From Symbiodinium natans (taxonomy: Eukaryota > Sar > Dinophyceae > Suessiales > Symbiodiniaceae), in NCBI GenBank assembly GCA_905221605.1, contig CAJNDS010002476.1:1-64000 (forward strand): DNA of 64,000 bases, in the 5' to 3' direction. The position numbers and the translations under genes are program-made. A model generated the notes under the pieces. It saw only the letters and a list, made by a program, of their open reading frames with translations. It was not told where the DNA came from and did not search any database. Below, piece by piece: positions 19,777 to 29,277 of the stretch (positions are counted from its first letter, which is position 1; each line of letters starts with the position of its first letter).

Positions 19777-20298
19777 CCGCTGCAGGCTCGCGGTCAAGTC
19801 ACATGCATCGGAAGTTGCTCCGTGCAACGGGGCCCCAGAACGACGCCCTGGGCAACCAGGAGTGTTGCGATTGAGGGGGGCCCTAGGCGGGAGTTGGTCG
19901 CGTTTGGGGTTTAGGGTTTTAGGGTTTAGGCGTTAGGGTTTTAGGGTTTAGGGTTTATGGTTTAGGGCCCTCTTAAACAATTGACAGTTGCAGAAGAATT
20001 CCTTGTGAACATGCCCCGGCCCACAAGGGAGTGCTGGAGATGCCCAATCCTTCGCGTTTAGGGTTTAGGGGTCTAGAGGTTTTTGGTTTAGGGTCTAAGG
20101 TTTTTAGGGTTTTAGGCTCCGGAAGCTGCAATATGAAACACAAAGAAACTCTGAAGCCCGAACCGAAATTGCAGGCTTTCTTTGCATTTTGGCAAGCCCT
20201 CCGCTCACTCTTCTAGATGCTGCGTCTTTGCTATGGCTGTGAGATTAGGGTGCATGTTTGTGTCCTGAGCCCTATAGCCTTTGGCCTTGAAGCCTAAA

Positions 20299-20412
20299 TT
20301 ATAGGGTTCCTAAGGGAGGGGGGTTCAAGGGGGATATGTAACCCAAGGTTCCTTACTCCCTAAGCTTCCCAAAGCTACCCCCTTTGACCCCCCTTCCCTT
20401 AAGAACTCTATA
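20299..20412. mobile_element. Single-copy hairpin element (family M)
   Basis: TTATAGGGTTCCTAAGGGAG at the left pairs with the complement of CCCTTAAGAACTCTATAA at the right, and the G-rich inner arm pairs with the C-rich inner arm. The 114 bp fold is almost completely self-complementary. No second copy was seen in the window. Confidence 0.65.
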
Positions 20413-20519
20413 ACTAAACCATACAGCCTAACGCCTAAACCGTAAACCGCCTAAACCCTTAAACCCTAAACCCTAACCTCTGGCCCCAGGCCCGAAAACA
20501 CCCAGCCCATCCCTGTCTC

Positions 20520-20874
20520 CCCAAGCCCGTACCCCACTGAGGCCAGGGCTGCGTGCAGATCCGGCAGCGTCCTGCAAGATTCACAGGAAAGCCAGCGGTT
20601 TGTAGCCGCCATTTCTGCAAGGGCCCGAAGTCTTAAGAGCTTTAGGGTACCCCTAACGGGTTTAAGGTTTCCCGCAGGCTGTGAAAAAACCTCTTATGTC
20701 AGATAGTAGTGCTTTACGAGCCCTGAGCAAAAACGAAAAAGAGATGGGTGCATTGTAAAATTCTCCTGACACTTTCGGGGACTACTTATACCTATACATA
20801 TGTGCATAACATATGGAGAACTTAATGCGGCACTTCCATGCTAAGGACCAGGAAGTCAAGGCTCTCCTGAAGTC
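20520..20874. other. Unique block
   Basis: No telomeric tract, TIR pair or convincing reading frame recognised. Confidence 0.4.
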
Positions 20875-21030
20875 CCAAACCCCAAACCCCAAAACCCCAA
20901 AACCCCCCAAAACCCCAAACCCCAAACCCAAAACCCCATACTCCAAACCCCAAACCCCTGGAACAGATTGCGCCCGAGGGTTTCTGGGCCACCTGGAATA
21001 CCTAAACCCCTAACCCCTAAACCCCAATAC
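20875..21030 (-). repeat. CCCCAAA/CCCCAAAA tract
   Basis: CCCCAAA and CCCAAAA units to 20958, then 40 bp of unique DNA, then CCCCTAAA/CCCCTAA units at 21000-21030. Confidence 0.85.
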
Positions 21031-21077
21031 TCAGGGGCTCCTCGCAAGCTCTCGGCGCCGGACGACATAGTCCTGAG

Positions 21078-21192
21078 GTTAAGGGTTCAGGAGTTTAGGG
21101 TTTCGGGTTTAGGGTTTAGGAGTTTAGGAGTTTAGGGTGTAGGGATTAGTTTAGGAGTTTAGGGTTCAGGAGATTGGGAGTTTACGGTTTAG
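21078..21192 (+). repeat. TTTAGGAG-type degenerate tract
   Basis: Repeated AGGAGTTTAGGG words mixed with TTTAGGG, a local nine-base variant. Confidence 0.85.
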
Positions 21193-21245
21193 AGCAGCCA
21201 TAGCTGCTGTCATGAACCATGGGGACATCAAGGCACCCGATTCCG

Positions 21246-21320
21246 AAACCCTAAATCCCAAACCCCAAACCCCAAACCCCAAACCCTAAACCTTAAACCC
21301 TATACCCTAAACCCCAAAAC
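21246..21320 (-). repeat. CCCTAAA/CCCCAAA tract
   Basis: About ten units with four CCCCAAA units in the middle. Confidence 0.9.
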
Positions 21321-21408
21321 AGGGAAACTGCCGAGCGACCCTGGAGATGTTTTCGAGGAACAAAGGGGTGAGCCTAACAAAACATGTGATGTCCAGGCTG
21401 CCTGTGGC

Positions 21409-21483
21409 GGGTTTAGGGTTTAGGGTTGAGGGCTGAGGGTTTAGGGTTTAGGGTTTCGGGTTGAGGGTTGAAGGTTTAGGCTT
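21409..21483 (+). repeat. TTTAGGG/TTGAGGG tract
   Basis: About ten units, several TTGAGGG or GCTGAGG. Confidence 0.88.
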
Positions 21484-21862
21484 CAGGCACCTCCTCATTT
21501 CAGCTACCAGGCTATATCGGGGACCTCTTGCATGATTTTTAGGAAAAAACACAAGTCAAGGGACTAGTCGGGAGACCCTTATAAGGGTCACTTAGGGGCT
21601 ACTTAGGTACATAGCGGACTGTATAAGGTATGTATCGGAGGATTTAGGGGGAATAAGATTCAGGGTCCCTTCTCGGGGTCCCTCCTCATACCCCACAAAA
21701 CAAGATAACACAGAACCCCCACCCCCATCCACATGACACCAACAGGGCTTTTGAGTAGCTCTCACATTTGATGTACAAATGATACGGGGAATCTCATAAG
21801 CCTATCCCCAAAACACCCTTTTGGGATCAAAAGGGCCCGGATATTTTGGGCCTACAGCACTA

Positions 21863-21994
21863 CTTGGAGGTTCATGGTACTTATTGACCAGTTATAACTG
21901 CACTTAGAGCCCACTTTTCAGCCCCTTAAGTGCCCTAACATGGTTATAAGCACAGTACAGTTCCATTAGTTGCTAAGTACCGTGAACCTCCAAG
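21863..21994. mobile_element. Family A element, intact
   Basis: CTTGGAGGTTCATGGTAC to GTACCGTGAACCTCCAAG with the usual GTTATAACTG and CATGGTTATAAG inner parts. Second copy without a telomeric insert. Confidence 0.9.
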
Positions 21995-22059
21995 TGCAAA
22001 GTTCAGGAACCCAAGACGGTCTTTGGGGTTTAGGGTTTCATTATGGTCAGGATTTGGGC

Positions 22060-22164
22060 AGTTCTCTAAGCTAGGGTCCTTTTTGGGGTCCTTATTCCAA
22101 GGGTTGCGTATGATACAGGGGACCCAAAAAAGGGACTCGAGTTAGGGTCCCTGTTTAGAGAACT
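22060..22164. mobile_element. Hairpin element related to family J
   Basis: AGTTCTCTAAGCTAGGGTCC at the left is inverted at the right as GGGTCCCTGTTTAGAGAACT. The inner TTTTTGGGGTCC pairs with GGACCCAAAAAA. Telomere-like words lie close on both sides. Confidence 0.7.
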
Positions 22165-22287
22165 ACCCCTTTATGGTTTAGGATTTAGGTTTAGGGTTAC
22201 GTTGAGTCCGTGGGGCACTCTCCAGAAGCAATCCGCGTGCAGGACGTGGTGGCAGGACAGGACGACCAAGCTGCCACGACTTTTGCG

Positions 22288-22348
22288 GGTTTAGGGTTTA
22301 GGGTTTAGGGTTTAGGGTTTAGGGTTTAGGGTTCGGGGTTTAGGGTTT
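22288..22348 (+). repeat. TTTAGGG tract
   Basis: Eight to nine units with one TTCGGGG and one TTTACGG. Confidence 0.92.
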
Positions 22349-22436
22349 ACGGTTTGTTTCGGCCCTGGGATCCGTAAAATCTTGATTCCAATCTACCCAA
22401 AAATCACAACCCCTCACATCACGACCCGAAACAAAT

Positions 22437-22541
22437 AAGAGTAGCCTAGGGTTGAAAGGGTACCCTTTTCTGTCTAACGAACCTGATAAGGGCACCTAAG
22501 CCCAACAAAAAAAGGGAACAAGGGCCTACTCTGGGTCCTAG
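22437..22541. mobile_element. Family C element
   Basis: AAGAGTAGCCTAGGG at the left; GGGCCTACTCTGGGTCCTAG at the right. The core AAGGGTACCCTTTT and AAAAAAAGGGAACAAGGG are conserved. Confidence 0.8.
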
Positions 22542-22638
22542 CAAACCTGGCCGACCTGCAGCACTCCGGAGTCCCGATTGGTTTAAACCAGATAACATGC
22601 TTGCTCTGCAGGGTCCCCACGCCCTGGACACTTCGTCC

Positions 22639-22727
22639 TAAGCCCCAAGCCCTAAGCCCCAAGCCCCAAGCCCCAAACCCTAAACCCTAAACCCTAAACC
22701 CTGAACCCTAAACCCTAAACCCTAAAC
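22639..22727 (-). repeat. CCCCAAG/CCCTAAA tract
   Basis: Opens with six CCCCAAG/CCCTAAG units and turns into seven CCCTAAA units. Confidence 0.92.
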
Positions 22728-22919
22728 CCGCCCGCCACCCCACTCTCTTGTCTTTTGGGGTAGGCGGGCGGTGGTCGAGCGCTCAGTGAGACCCTGCGAG
22801 GGAGCGTCAGGCGGGCGACCGAGCTGGCCTCCAGGCTGGCTTACCCTCCAGGCAGGCACAGCCGAGTCAGCAGTTGTCACTGTATTATGTTATATTGCCC
22901 GGACCAGGGGCCGTTCCCT

Positions 22920-23125
22920 TTTTTGGTTGGTTTGCGGCCCTGGCCCTGGCCCTGGTCCTGGCCCTGCCCTGGCCCCTGGCTCCTGGCCCTGGTGTGTGGC
23001 CCTGGCCCCTGACCTGCGCCCTGCCCCGGTTCGGGGGCCCTACCCCTGCCCTGGCCCTGACCCTGCCCCGCCTCTCTGGCCCTGGTCTTCGGTCTGGGTC
23101 TGCCCCTTCTGTGGCCCTGGCCCTG
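22920..23125. repeat. GGCCCT hexamer minisatellite
   Basis: Degenerate (GGCCCT)n, reading Pro-Gly or Leu-Ala on one strand and Gln-Gly/Arg-Ala on the other. The 274-residue plus-strand frame at 22771-23595 depends on this repeat and is not accepted as a gene. Confidence 0.85.
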
Positions 23126-23149
23126 GCCTGTTCCAGTTTTCCCACTTAC

Positions 23150-23600
23150 CCCCTTGCGCCAAGCCAAGCTGTCCGCACACCAGTTTATGTCCACGCCCGC
23201 CCTGCTTCCGGGGCGCTCAACCCAAGCTGTTCTGCCTCGCTTCCGTTTGCTGCAACTCTGTGCCTGCTGCACCTTGTGGAGGTCCCCAACCTGACCTGAC
23301 CCTGGCCCGGCACCCCACCTTACCCCCTTCGCGCCAAGCCAAGCTGTCCGCCACACCAGCTCTGTTTCCGTGGCGCTCTGCCCAACCCAGTTGTTCACTG
23401 TGTGTTCTTCCGTGGCTTGAGCCCCTTCGCGCCAACCAAGCCTCGCTGCCTTTGTCTGTGCCTGGCCCATCCCCCCATAGCCCCTTCGCGCAAACCCAAG
23501 CTGTCTTCACGGACCCTGCCTCGTTTCCGTCTGCTGCAGCTTTGCGCCTGGTCCACGCACCTTGTAGAGGTCCCCAAAAAGGGCGTGAGTGCTGACTCAT
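23150..23600. repeat. Degenerate tandem repeat, irregular unit
   Basis: The words CTTCGCGCCAAGCCAAGCTG, TTCCGTTTGCTGCA and CACCTTGTGGAGGTCCCC each recur two to four times in the same order. This shows an old tandem expansion with unequal unit lengths. Frames are open on both strands. Confidence 0.7.
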
Positions 23601-23721
23601 GTGATGCTTTGTAAAAAAAACAAAAGGTCTGAACTCCTTGAGAGTTGTAAGTGGGCGGTCTTGGGGTGGGTAGGTCTGCAGACTACCGCGCGCTCCCACA
23701 GCGCGCTTCCGTTTGGAACGC

Positions 23722-23773
23722 CCTAAACCCTAAACCCTAAACCCTAAACCCTAAACCCTAAACCCTAAACCCT
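23722..23773 (-). repeat. CCCTAAA tract
   Basis: Seven units, followed directly by CGCCAAAAAAAGG and a family B right-end remnant (GGCACCACTGGGGTGGCCAGG, to 23822; longest exact match 9 bases). Confidence 0.92.
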
Positions 23774-23854
23774 TCGCCAAAAAAAGGGGGGTGCCATCAG
23801 CAGGGCACCACTGGGGTGGCCAGGATGATTCTGTCATCCGGAGCACCCGGAGGT

Positions 23855-23915
23855 TGAGGGTTTAGGGTTTAGGGTTTAGGCTTTAGGGTTTAGGGTGCAG
23901 GGTTTAGGCTAAGGG
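23855..23915 (+). repeat. TTTAGGG tract
   Basis: About eight units including TTGAGGG, CTTTAGGG and TGCAGGG. Confidence 0.88.
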
Positions 23916-24242
23916 TTCCCGGCCTCCAACTCCAACCTCTTTCGGCCCCCCTGAAACCCCACCTCAACCATCCCGGAAACCGAAACGCCCCCTCCCCAAA
24001 CCCCCCCTCCCCCCTGCTCCCCTCCCGGCAGAACAAAAAACCACACACGCCAGAGACCCCTAAACCCTCAACCCTCAACCCTCAACCCTAAACCCTAAAC
24101 CCTGAACCCATTTCGCAGCACCTGTCTTGCGGCGTCCACTTCGCCAAGCAGATCGGACAAGGACCCTGGCGGCGTGGGCCCGCAGACTTAGCCCCTCCAC
24201 AATAAAAACCCTAAACCCTCACAAGCCCACAACCGTAACAAG

Positions 24243-24310
24243 CTTTAGGGTTTAGGGTTTAGGGTTTAGGGTTTAAATAGGGTTTAGGGTTTAGGGTCGA
24301 GGGTTTAGGG
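24243..24310 (+). repeat. TTTAGGG tract
   Basis: Nine units with one TTTAAATAGGG. Confidence 0.92.
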
Positions 24311-24424
24311 TATCCCAAACCTCTAAAACAGCGCCCTCGGCACTCAGGTCGCTGCCTCCCTACACCCTTATCCCTGATAGCCTAAGCACCCTGAACTCAA
24401 CGACCTGAAGCAGTCAGAAGCTGC

Positions 24425-24535
24425 GTTTAGGGTTTAGGGTTTGGGGTTTAGGGTTTGGGGTTTAGGGTTTAGGGTTTAGGGTTTGGGATGTAGGGTTTAG
24501 GATTTCGGATTGGGGGTGTCAGGTTTAGGGTTTCA
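24425..24535 (+). repeat. TTTAGGG/TTTGGGG tract, decaying rightward
   Basis: Perfect at the left, then GATGTAGGG, GGATTTCGG and TTTCAGG. Confidence 0.88.
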
Positions 24536-24748
24536 GGTTCGCAGGTTCGCGGCGTCGACGCCTCAGGGTCGGCGTTGCACACGGCAGCTGCGGTGGCCTT
24601 TCTGACGGACTGCAACTCCTCGGAGGGACCTGACAACGCTCAAAGTGCAGGGTTCGGGGGTTAGTGGGGCCTTAAACCCTAGACTCTGAAACCATCAGAG
24701 CTTCGTAGAATTTAGGGTTCAGGGTTCAAAAGGTTCAGGGTTCAGGGC

Positions 24749-24818
24749 CTTGGTATGGGCCCGTAAATGGGGACTATAACACCCAGGGCCGTACTTCAGA
24801 ACCCTTTACAGAAGGTAA
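24749..24818. mobile_element. Family D element truncated by a telomeric tract
   Basis: GTATGGGCCC, GTACTTCAGAACCCTTTA and GAAGGTAACC follow the family D order. The expected right end (CATGCAACTACCCTTAG) is replaced by the CCCTAAA tract that starts at 24818. Confidence 0.75.
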
Positions 24819-24982
24819 CCTAAACCCTAAACCCTAAACCCTAAACCCTAAACCCTAAACCCTAAACCCTAAACCCTAAACCCTAAACCCTAAACCCTAA
24901 ACCCTAAACCCTAAACCGCAAACCCTAAACCCTGAACCCTAAACCCTAAACCCTAAACCCTAAACCCTAAACCCTAAACCCA
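24818..24982 (-). repeat. Long CCCTAAA tract
   Basis: About 23 units with single CCGCAAA and CCCTGAA deviants. Confidence 0.97.
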
Positions 24983-25045
24983 TTTTTCTTGCGGTTCCAC
25001 ACATCGGTAGCCCTCCCCCGCCCAGAGCAGCCAGAAGCCATGACT

Positions 25046-25190
25046 GGGTAGCCCAGTAGCCTAAACCCTAAACCCTAAACCCTAAACCCGAAATTGTAGT
25101 ATTATTGCAATAAGGGCACCCCTTTTGGGGGTGCATTACTTTTGAAAAGGGAACCTTGAACCGGAAAAAGGGACAAGGGTACCACTGGCC
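25046..25190. mobile_element. Family B element with a CCCTAAA insert
   Basis: GGGTAGCCCAGTAG at the left end runs straight into CCTAAACCC repeats (25059-25092), then the rest of the element continues (ATAAGGGCACCCCTTTTGG, GGGTACCACTGGCC). Confidence 0.8.
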
Positions 25191-25212
25191 TAAACTAAAA
25201 CGTAAACCCTAC

Positions 25213-25322
25213 TTGGCTGCACTTAGCAGGGTAGCTATAAATCTAATTTTTAGCAGCCTTCTTAAGAAACCCAATAAACCCAAAAAGGCTAAGGAATTAA
25301 AGTTGAAGTAAAGCACCACAGA
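25213..25322. mobile_element. Family I element
   Basis: CTTGGCTGCACTTAGCAGGG at the left; AAAGCACCACAGAG at the right; 110 bp, non-coding, closely similar to the copy at 48352. Confidence 0.85.
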
Positions 25323-25344
25323 GCCTCAAGCCCAACCCTAAAGG

Positions 25345-25438
25345 CCAAAACCCAAACCCTAAACCCTAAACCCCCAACCCTGAACCCTCAACCCTGAACC
25401 CTAAACCCTGAACCCCAAACCCTGAACCCTAAACCCTT
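25345..25438 (-). repeat. Degenerate CCCTAAA/CCCTGAA tract
   Basis: CCCTGAA, CCCTCAA and CCCCAAA units alternate. Confidence 0.85.
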
Positions 25439-25647
25439 GAAGTTCCGGTGCCGAGTCATGATGAGGCCCCCGCCATCTTTGCGAACGCAGGCGACGCTGA
25501 CCTGGTAGCCGCAACCGGTCAAGCCGCGAAAGCCCCCCCCGAACCCTAAACTTCGGGTTTCGGGTTTAGGGTTTAGGGCTGAAGGTTTAGGGTTTAGAGA
25601 AACTTAGCCCCATTATGCACTGGCAGCTTAGTAGGGTTTCGGGTTTA

Positions 25648-25802
25648 TCAGGGTGCCCTTTTTGGGCTTGGATACCATAACCCCTAAACCCTAAACCCTA
25701 AACCCTAAACCCTAAACCCTAAACCCTAAACCCTAAACCCTAAACCCTAAACCCTAACCGAGAACCAAAAAAAAGGGAAAGAGGGGTACCACTGGGCTCC
25801 CA
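25648..25802. mobile_element. Family B element with an internal CCCTAAA tract
   Basis: AGGGTGCCCTTTTTGGGCTTGG and AACCAAAAAAAAGGGAAAGA...GGTACCACTGGGCTCCCAAC flank a perfect CCCTAAA tract at 25678-25757 that sits at the centre of the element (the longest quoted words are split at 20 bases). Confidence 0.8.
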
Positions 25803-25961
25803 ACACGCCCTAGCGCTGAATGATGAACTTAGGGTTTAGGGTTTAGAGTTAGCCCCTTCAAACACACCGAAACCCCTTGACCCCAAACCAGCTCCTGTCA
25901 GGCCCTTAACAACCTAAAACCTACCCCTCAACTCTAAAATCAGCCGTGTTGCACCTTAATA

Positions 25962-26135
25962 CTTAAACCCTAAACCCTAAACCCTGAACCCTAAACCCTA
26001 AACCCTAAACCCTAAACCCTAAACCCTAAACCCTAAACCTAAAGGTCCCCTCAATCTTAAACCCAACCCGAACCCTAAACCCGAAACACCTAAACCCTAA
26101 ACCCTTAAACCCTAGATCCTAAACCCTAAGCCCCT
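25962..26135 (-). repeat. CCCTAAA tract in two blocks
   Basis: Eleven near-perfect units (25962-26042) and, after 20 bp, a degenerate block with CCCGAAA and CTTAAA. Confidence 0.92.
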
Positions 26136-26546
26136 GAAGCTCTGCACCAACGAACCCTGCGACCCGGCCGTCCGCTGTAGCACGGAGAAGAACCGAGGCG
26201 GCACCTCCCCGACAAGGGGGCTAGGGTTTAGGGTTCAGGGTTTAGGGTAGCAAGCCAAGCAACTTCACTGAAGGAATGGGGTCCGGGGTCGGGATTTGAA
26301 GTGTAGAGTGTAGAACTTTTCCTTTTTGCATTAGAGTTTAGGGCTTAGGCGATCCCATGCGCATGCAGTCTTGTAAGCTCATGGCCTCAGTCACGTCCTT
26401 CAGCTGATCCAGCACGTCTTTCGCATACACTCGACGTTGCTCCCAGCCTCATGCAACATAAGGTCCTAAACCCTAAACTCTAAAACCTCCACCCTTATGC
26501 CCTCTTGTGGGCCCCGCATCCCAGATATTCCACCCTAAAACCTGAA

Positions 26547-26615
26547 AGCCTAAACCCTAAACCCTAAACCCTAAACCCTAAACCCTAAACCCTAAACCCT
26601 AAACCCTGAACCCTA
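26547..26615 (-). repeat. CCCTAAA tract
   Basis: Nine units, last one CCCTGAA. Confidence 0.95.
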
Positions 26616-26760
26616 CAGCCGCGCAACACCATGCTGGAGCTCGCCGCGCAGGATTTCGGGGTCAGTCCCCTAAAAGCCCTTAAGACATCCCGAACGTGAA
26701 TACGAAACCCTACGTCATCCTCATCCCTCTCAAGCCCAAGGGTCCATGTACCTTCATTCT

Positions 26761-26890
26761 TTTAGGGTTTAGGGTTTAGGGTTTGGGATTTAGGGTTTAG
26801 GGTATACACTTCTTAGGGTTTAGGGTTTAGGGTTTAGGGTTCAGGGTTTAGGGTTTAGGGTTTAGGGTTTGGGATTTAGGATTTAGGGTT
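26761..26890 (+). repeat. TTTAGGG tract, internally duplicated
   Basis: Two consecutive blocks share the same series: perfect units, then TTTGGGA, TTTAGGG and GTATACACNTCTTAGGG. The whole 70 bp block appears duplicated. Confidence 0.9.
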
Positions 26891-26903
26891 TAGGGTATAC
26901 ACG

Positions 26904-26962
26904 TCTTAGGGTAGTTGCATGGCCCCTAAGTATGGGCCCTAAAAAGGGGACCTCTTATGTAC
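26904..26962. mobile_element. Family D left-half element
   Basis: Starts CTTAGGGTAGTTGCATGG directly after a telomeric tract and continues GTATGGGCCC. The right half is missing. Confidence 0.65.
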
Positions 26963-27067
26963 CGGCCATCTCGTGCTGTTGGCCGGGCCTGCATGGAACG
27001 GACCCGGCACTCCAGCGGCCCTCAACACCTCGATCATTCCAATGAAGCGACAGGTGGAAATCCCCCC

Positions 27068-27168
27068 TTTAGGGTTTAGGGTTTAGGGTTTAGGGTTTAG
27101 GGTTTAGGGTTTAGGGTTTAGGGTTTAGGGTTTAGGGTTTAGGGTTTAGGGTTTAGGGTTTAGGGTTA
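27068..27168 (+). repeat. Perfect TTTAGGG tract
   Basis: Fourteen units. Confidence 0.97.
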
Positions 27169-27499
27169 GCCTCCTGCAACGCGGCCAGTGCTTTCTCGTA
27201 TGCCTCCTTGCATCGACTGGCGTGCTCAAGTAACGTCAGCCGCTGTTTCAGGCGAGCCTGGTAGTAAAAGGAATCCGGTTTGGGAGCTGGGCCTAAATCC
27301 AGAACCCTCGGCACTGACAGCTGGTAATGCGGTGCGGAAGAGCCCCCGGATCGCGGGATCGACACGAGTTGCTTGCAACCAATTTGAGGGTTTTAGGGTT
27401 TAGGGTTTAGGGTTTAGGGCTCGCTGCACGAACGTTGTGAACTGATACTTTCCAGGCGACGGGGCTTACAGGTCCAGAGGAATCTCTAAACAAAAACCA

Positions 27500-27566
27500 A
27501 ACGGCCCATACTTCAGAACATTTTAAAGAAGGTCAGGAGCCATAGCCCCATGAAACTACCCTTAGA
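27500..27566. mobile_element. Family D right-half element
   Basis: GGCCCATACTTCAGAACATT through CCATGAAACTACCCTTAGAA (right terminus). The left half is missing. Confidence 0.65.
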
Positions 27567-27639
27567 ATACTTGGGGCCTGAAGCTGCTATATGAGAGCCC
27601 CTTTGAAGCCCAAGTATATGCAATATAGGTACATGGACA

Positions 27640-27713
27640 TAGGGTTTAGGGTTTAGGGTTTAGGGTTTAGGGTTTAGGGTTTAGGGTTTAGAGTTTAGGG
27701 TTTAGGGTTTAGG
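27640..27713 (+). repeat. TTTAGGG tract
   Basis: Ten units with one TTTAGAG. Confidence 0.95.
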
Positions 27714-27802
27714 GCAAACATGAAGGTGAACAAGCCAGCGACACCAAAGAGCTCAACATGAAAAACAAGTGGCGCCCCCTACAACGATGGAGCAGCTCTC
27801 GA

Positions 27803-27942
27803 ATTTAGGATTTAGGGTTCAGGGCTTCGGGAATTTCTTGGGGCTTAGGGTTTAGGGTGTAGGGTTTAGGGTTTAGGGCTTAGGGTTTAGGATTTCGGGT
27901 TGCCGGGTCTTGGGGTTGCGGGGTGAGGGTTTAGGAGTTTAG
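27803..27942 (+). repeat. Degenerate TTTAGGG region
   Basis: Scattered TTTAGGG, GCTTAGGG, TTCAGGG and GGGTTGC words over 140 bp. Confidence 0.7.
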
Positions 27943-28087
27943 GGTCATTTTTTGGTCCTACAATTAGTACGGCACCCTTACAATAAGAACCCAAGTAGGG
28001 GCCCTAACTTTTGTGAGAACCACCCGCTTAGATTCAGCAGGGCTAGGCAACAATGGGAGCCTCACACTACAGACCCCCCAGCTGGTT

Positions 28088-28206
28088 TAGGTAGGGTTTA
28101 GGGTTTAGGGTTTAGGGTTTAGGGTTTAGGGTTTAGGGTTTAGGGTTTAGGGTTTAGGGTTTAGGGTTTAGGGTTTAGGGTTTAGGGTTTAGGGTTTAGG
28201 GTTTAG
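28088..28206 (+). repeat. Perfect TTTAGGG tract
   Basis: Sixteen to seventeen units. Confidence 0.97.
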
Positions 28207-28341
28207 TCGGTTTATAAGGTTTCGGGCACAATCGAGTTATTTGAGATAATGCTCTGCGGTAGGCCGCCTTCTCGCCCCAAGCGAGCTCGAAGTGCTCGGC
28301 AAAGCTCAACTGCCTTCGCAAGTCTTTATGGGTAGCTACAT

Positions 28342-28408
28342 GGGGTTTAGGGTTTAGGGTTTAGGGTTTAGGGTTTAGGGTTTAGGGTTTAGGGTTTAGG
28401 GTTTGGGG
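28342..28408 (+). repeat. TTTAGGG tract abutting family D
   Basis: Nine units, the last TTTGGGG, then directly the D core TCCTTAGTATGGGCCC. Confidence 0.95.
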
Positions 28409-28509
28409 TCCTTAGTATGGGCCCTTTAATGGGGACCCCTTATATACCCCTTATAAGGGCCCATACTTCGGAACCCTTAAAAGAGGGGACTCTGAAACTA
28501 CCCATAGAC
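28409..28509. mobile_element. Family D element lacking its left terminus
   Basis: TAGTATGGGCCC through GGGCCCATACTTCGGAACCC and TGAAACTACCCATAG. The telomeric tract at 28342 replaces the left TIR. Confidence 0.75.
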
Positions 28510-29116
28510 TAGAGCAATGCAAGGCGACCGCGGCGGACTAAGCAAAGGCCGAGATGAGTAACAGCTTCATACATCACCGGAACTTTCGTTTCAGTGTCTG
28601 TATTCCACCTATACATATACACGTACATAAACAGAGGGTTTGGGACTCTCCTGAGCCCTCGTCCCACTTGCCTGCGTCGAGGGCTGGTTCCCCGGCAGCG
28701 CCTGACAATCACAGCGAGGTTTGTGGGCCTCTTTTGCATTCTGAATCTACGTGATAGTGCATTTCCGTATCGCCTAGAGTCGAGGCCGCCAAACAGGGCC
28801 ATGAGGTACCCGCGTATGTGATTTTCTACCGACGCCAAACTCTACGGAGCTTCCTGCAACTTGCTTTGAAGCATGTGCTGCCAGTCTCAGGAAAATCACT
28901 CAGACTTAGACCCCAGAGCAGTGTAACATAGCGTTAGAGGCTGTGTAGTTTATCCTATATATGAGAACTATGAGGCCAAAGTTCTTGTAGCTAGTACTTA
29001 TAGCCTCCTGTAGTATGTACGATGTCATGCACGGAGCAACGTGACCGGGCGGCCTCACTGTATAGCAGCAGGGAGCAGGCCGCCTACGGAAGGAGAGGTT
29101 CGCGAATCGGTCGGGC
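28510..29116. other. Unique block
   Basis: About 600 bp without telomeric repeats or TIR elements. A 109-residue minus-strand frame (28509-28838) has no domain and overlaps frames on the other strand. No gene is called. Confidence 0.4.
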
Positions 29117-29228
29117 TAGGGTTTGGGGTTTGGGGTTTGGGGTTTGGGGTTTGGGGTTTGGGGTTTGGGGTTTGGGGTTTGGGGTTTGGGGTTTGGGGTT
29201 CAGGGTTTAGGTTTGGGAGTTTGGGGTT
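29117..29228 (+). repeat. Homogenised GGGGTTT tract
   Basis: Eleven consecutive TTTGGGG heptamers with almost no TTTAGGG, unlike neighbouring tracts, followed by TTCAGGG and TTTGGGAG decay. Confidence 0.95.
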
Positions 29229-29277
29229 GAAAACAAGGGAAATGTGTGTCTCCGGACCCGGAGGATTCGGGCCCGGG

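Noticed and set aside
22771-23595. 274-residue frame and overlapping frames on the other strand
   Set aside because: The reading depends on the GGCCCT hexamer and a degenerate tandem repeat; no domain, and both strands are open.
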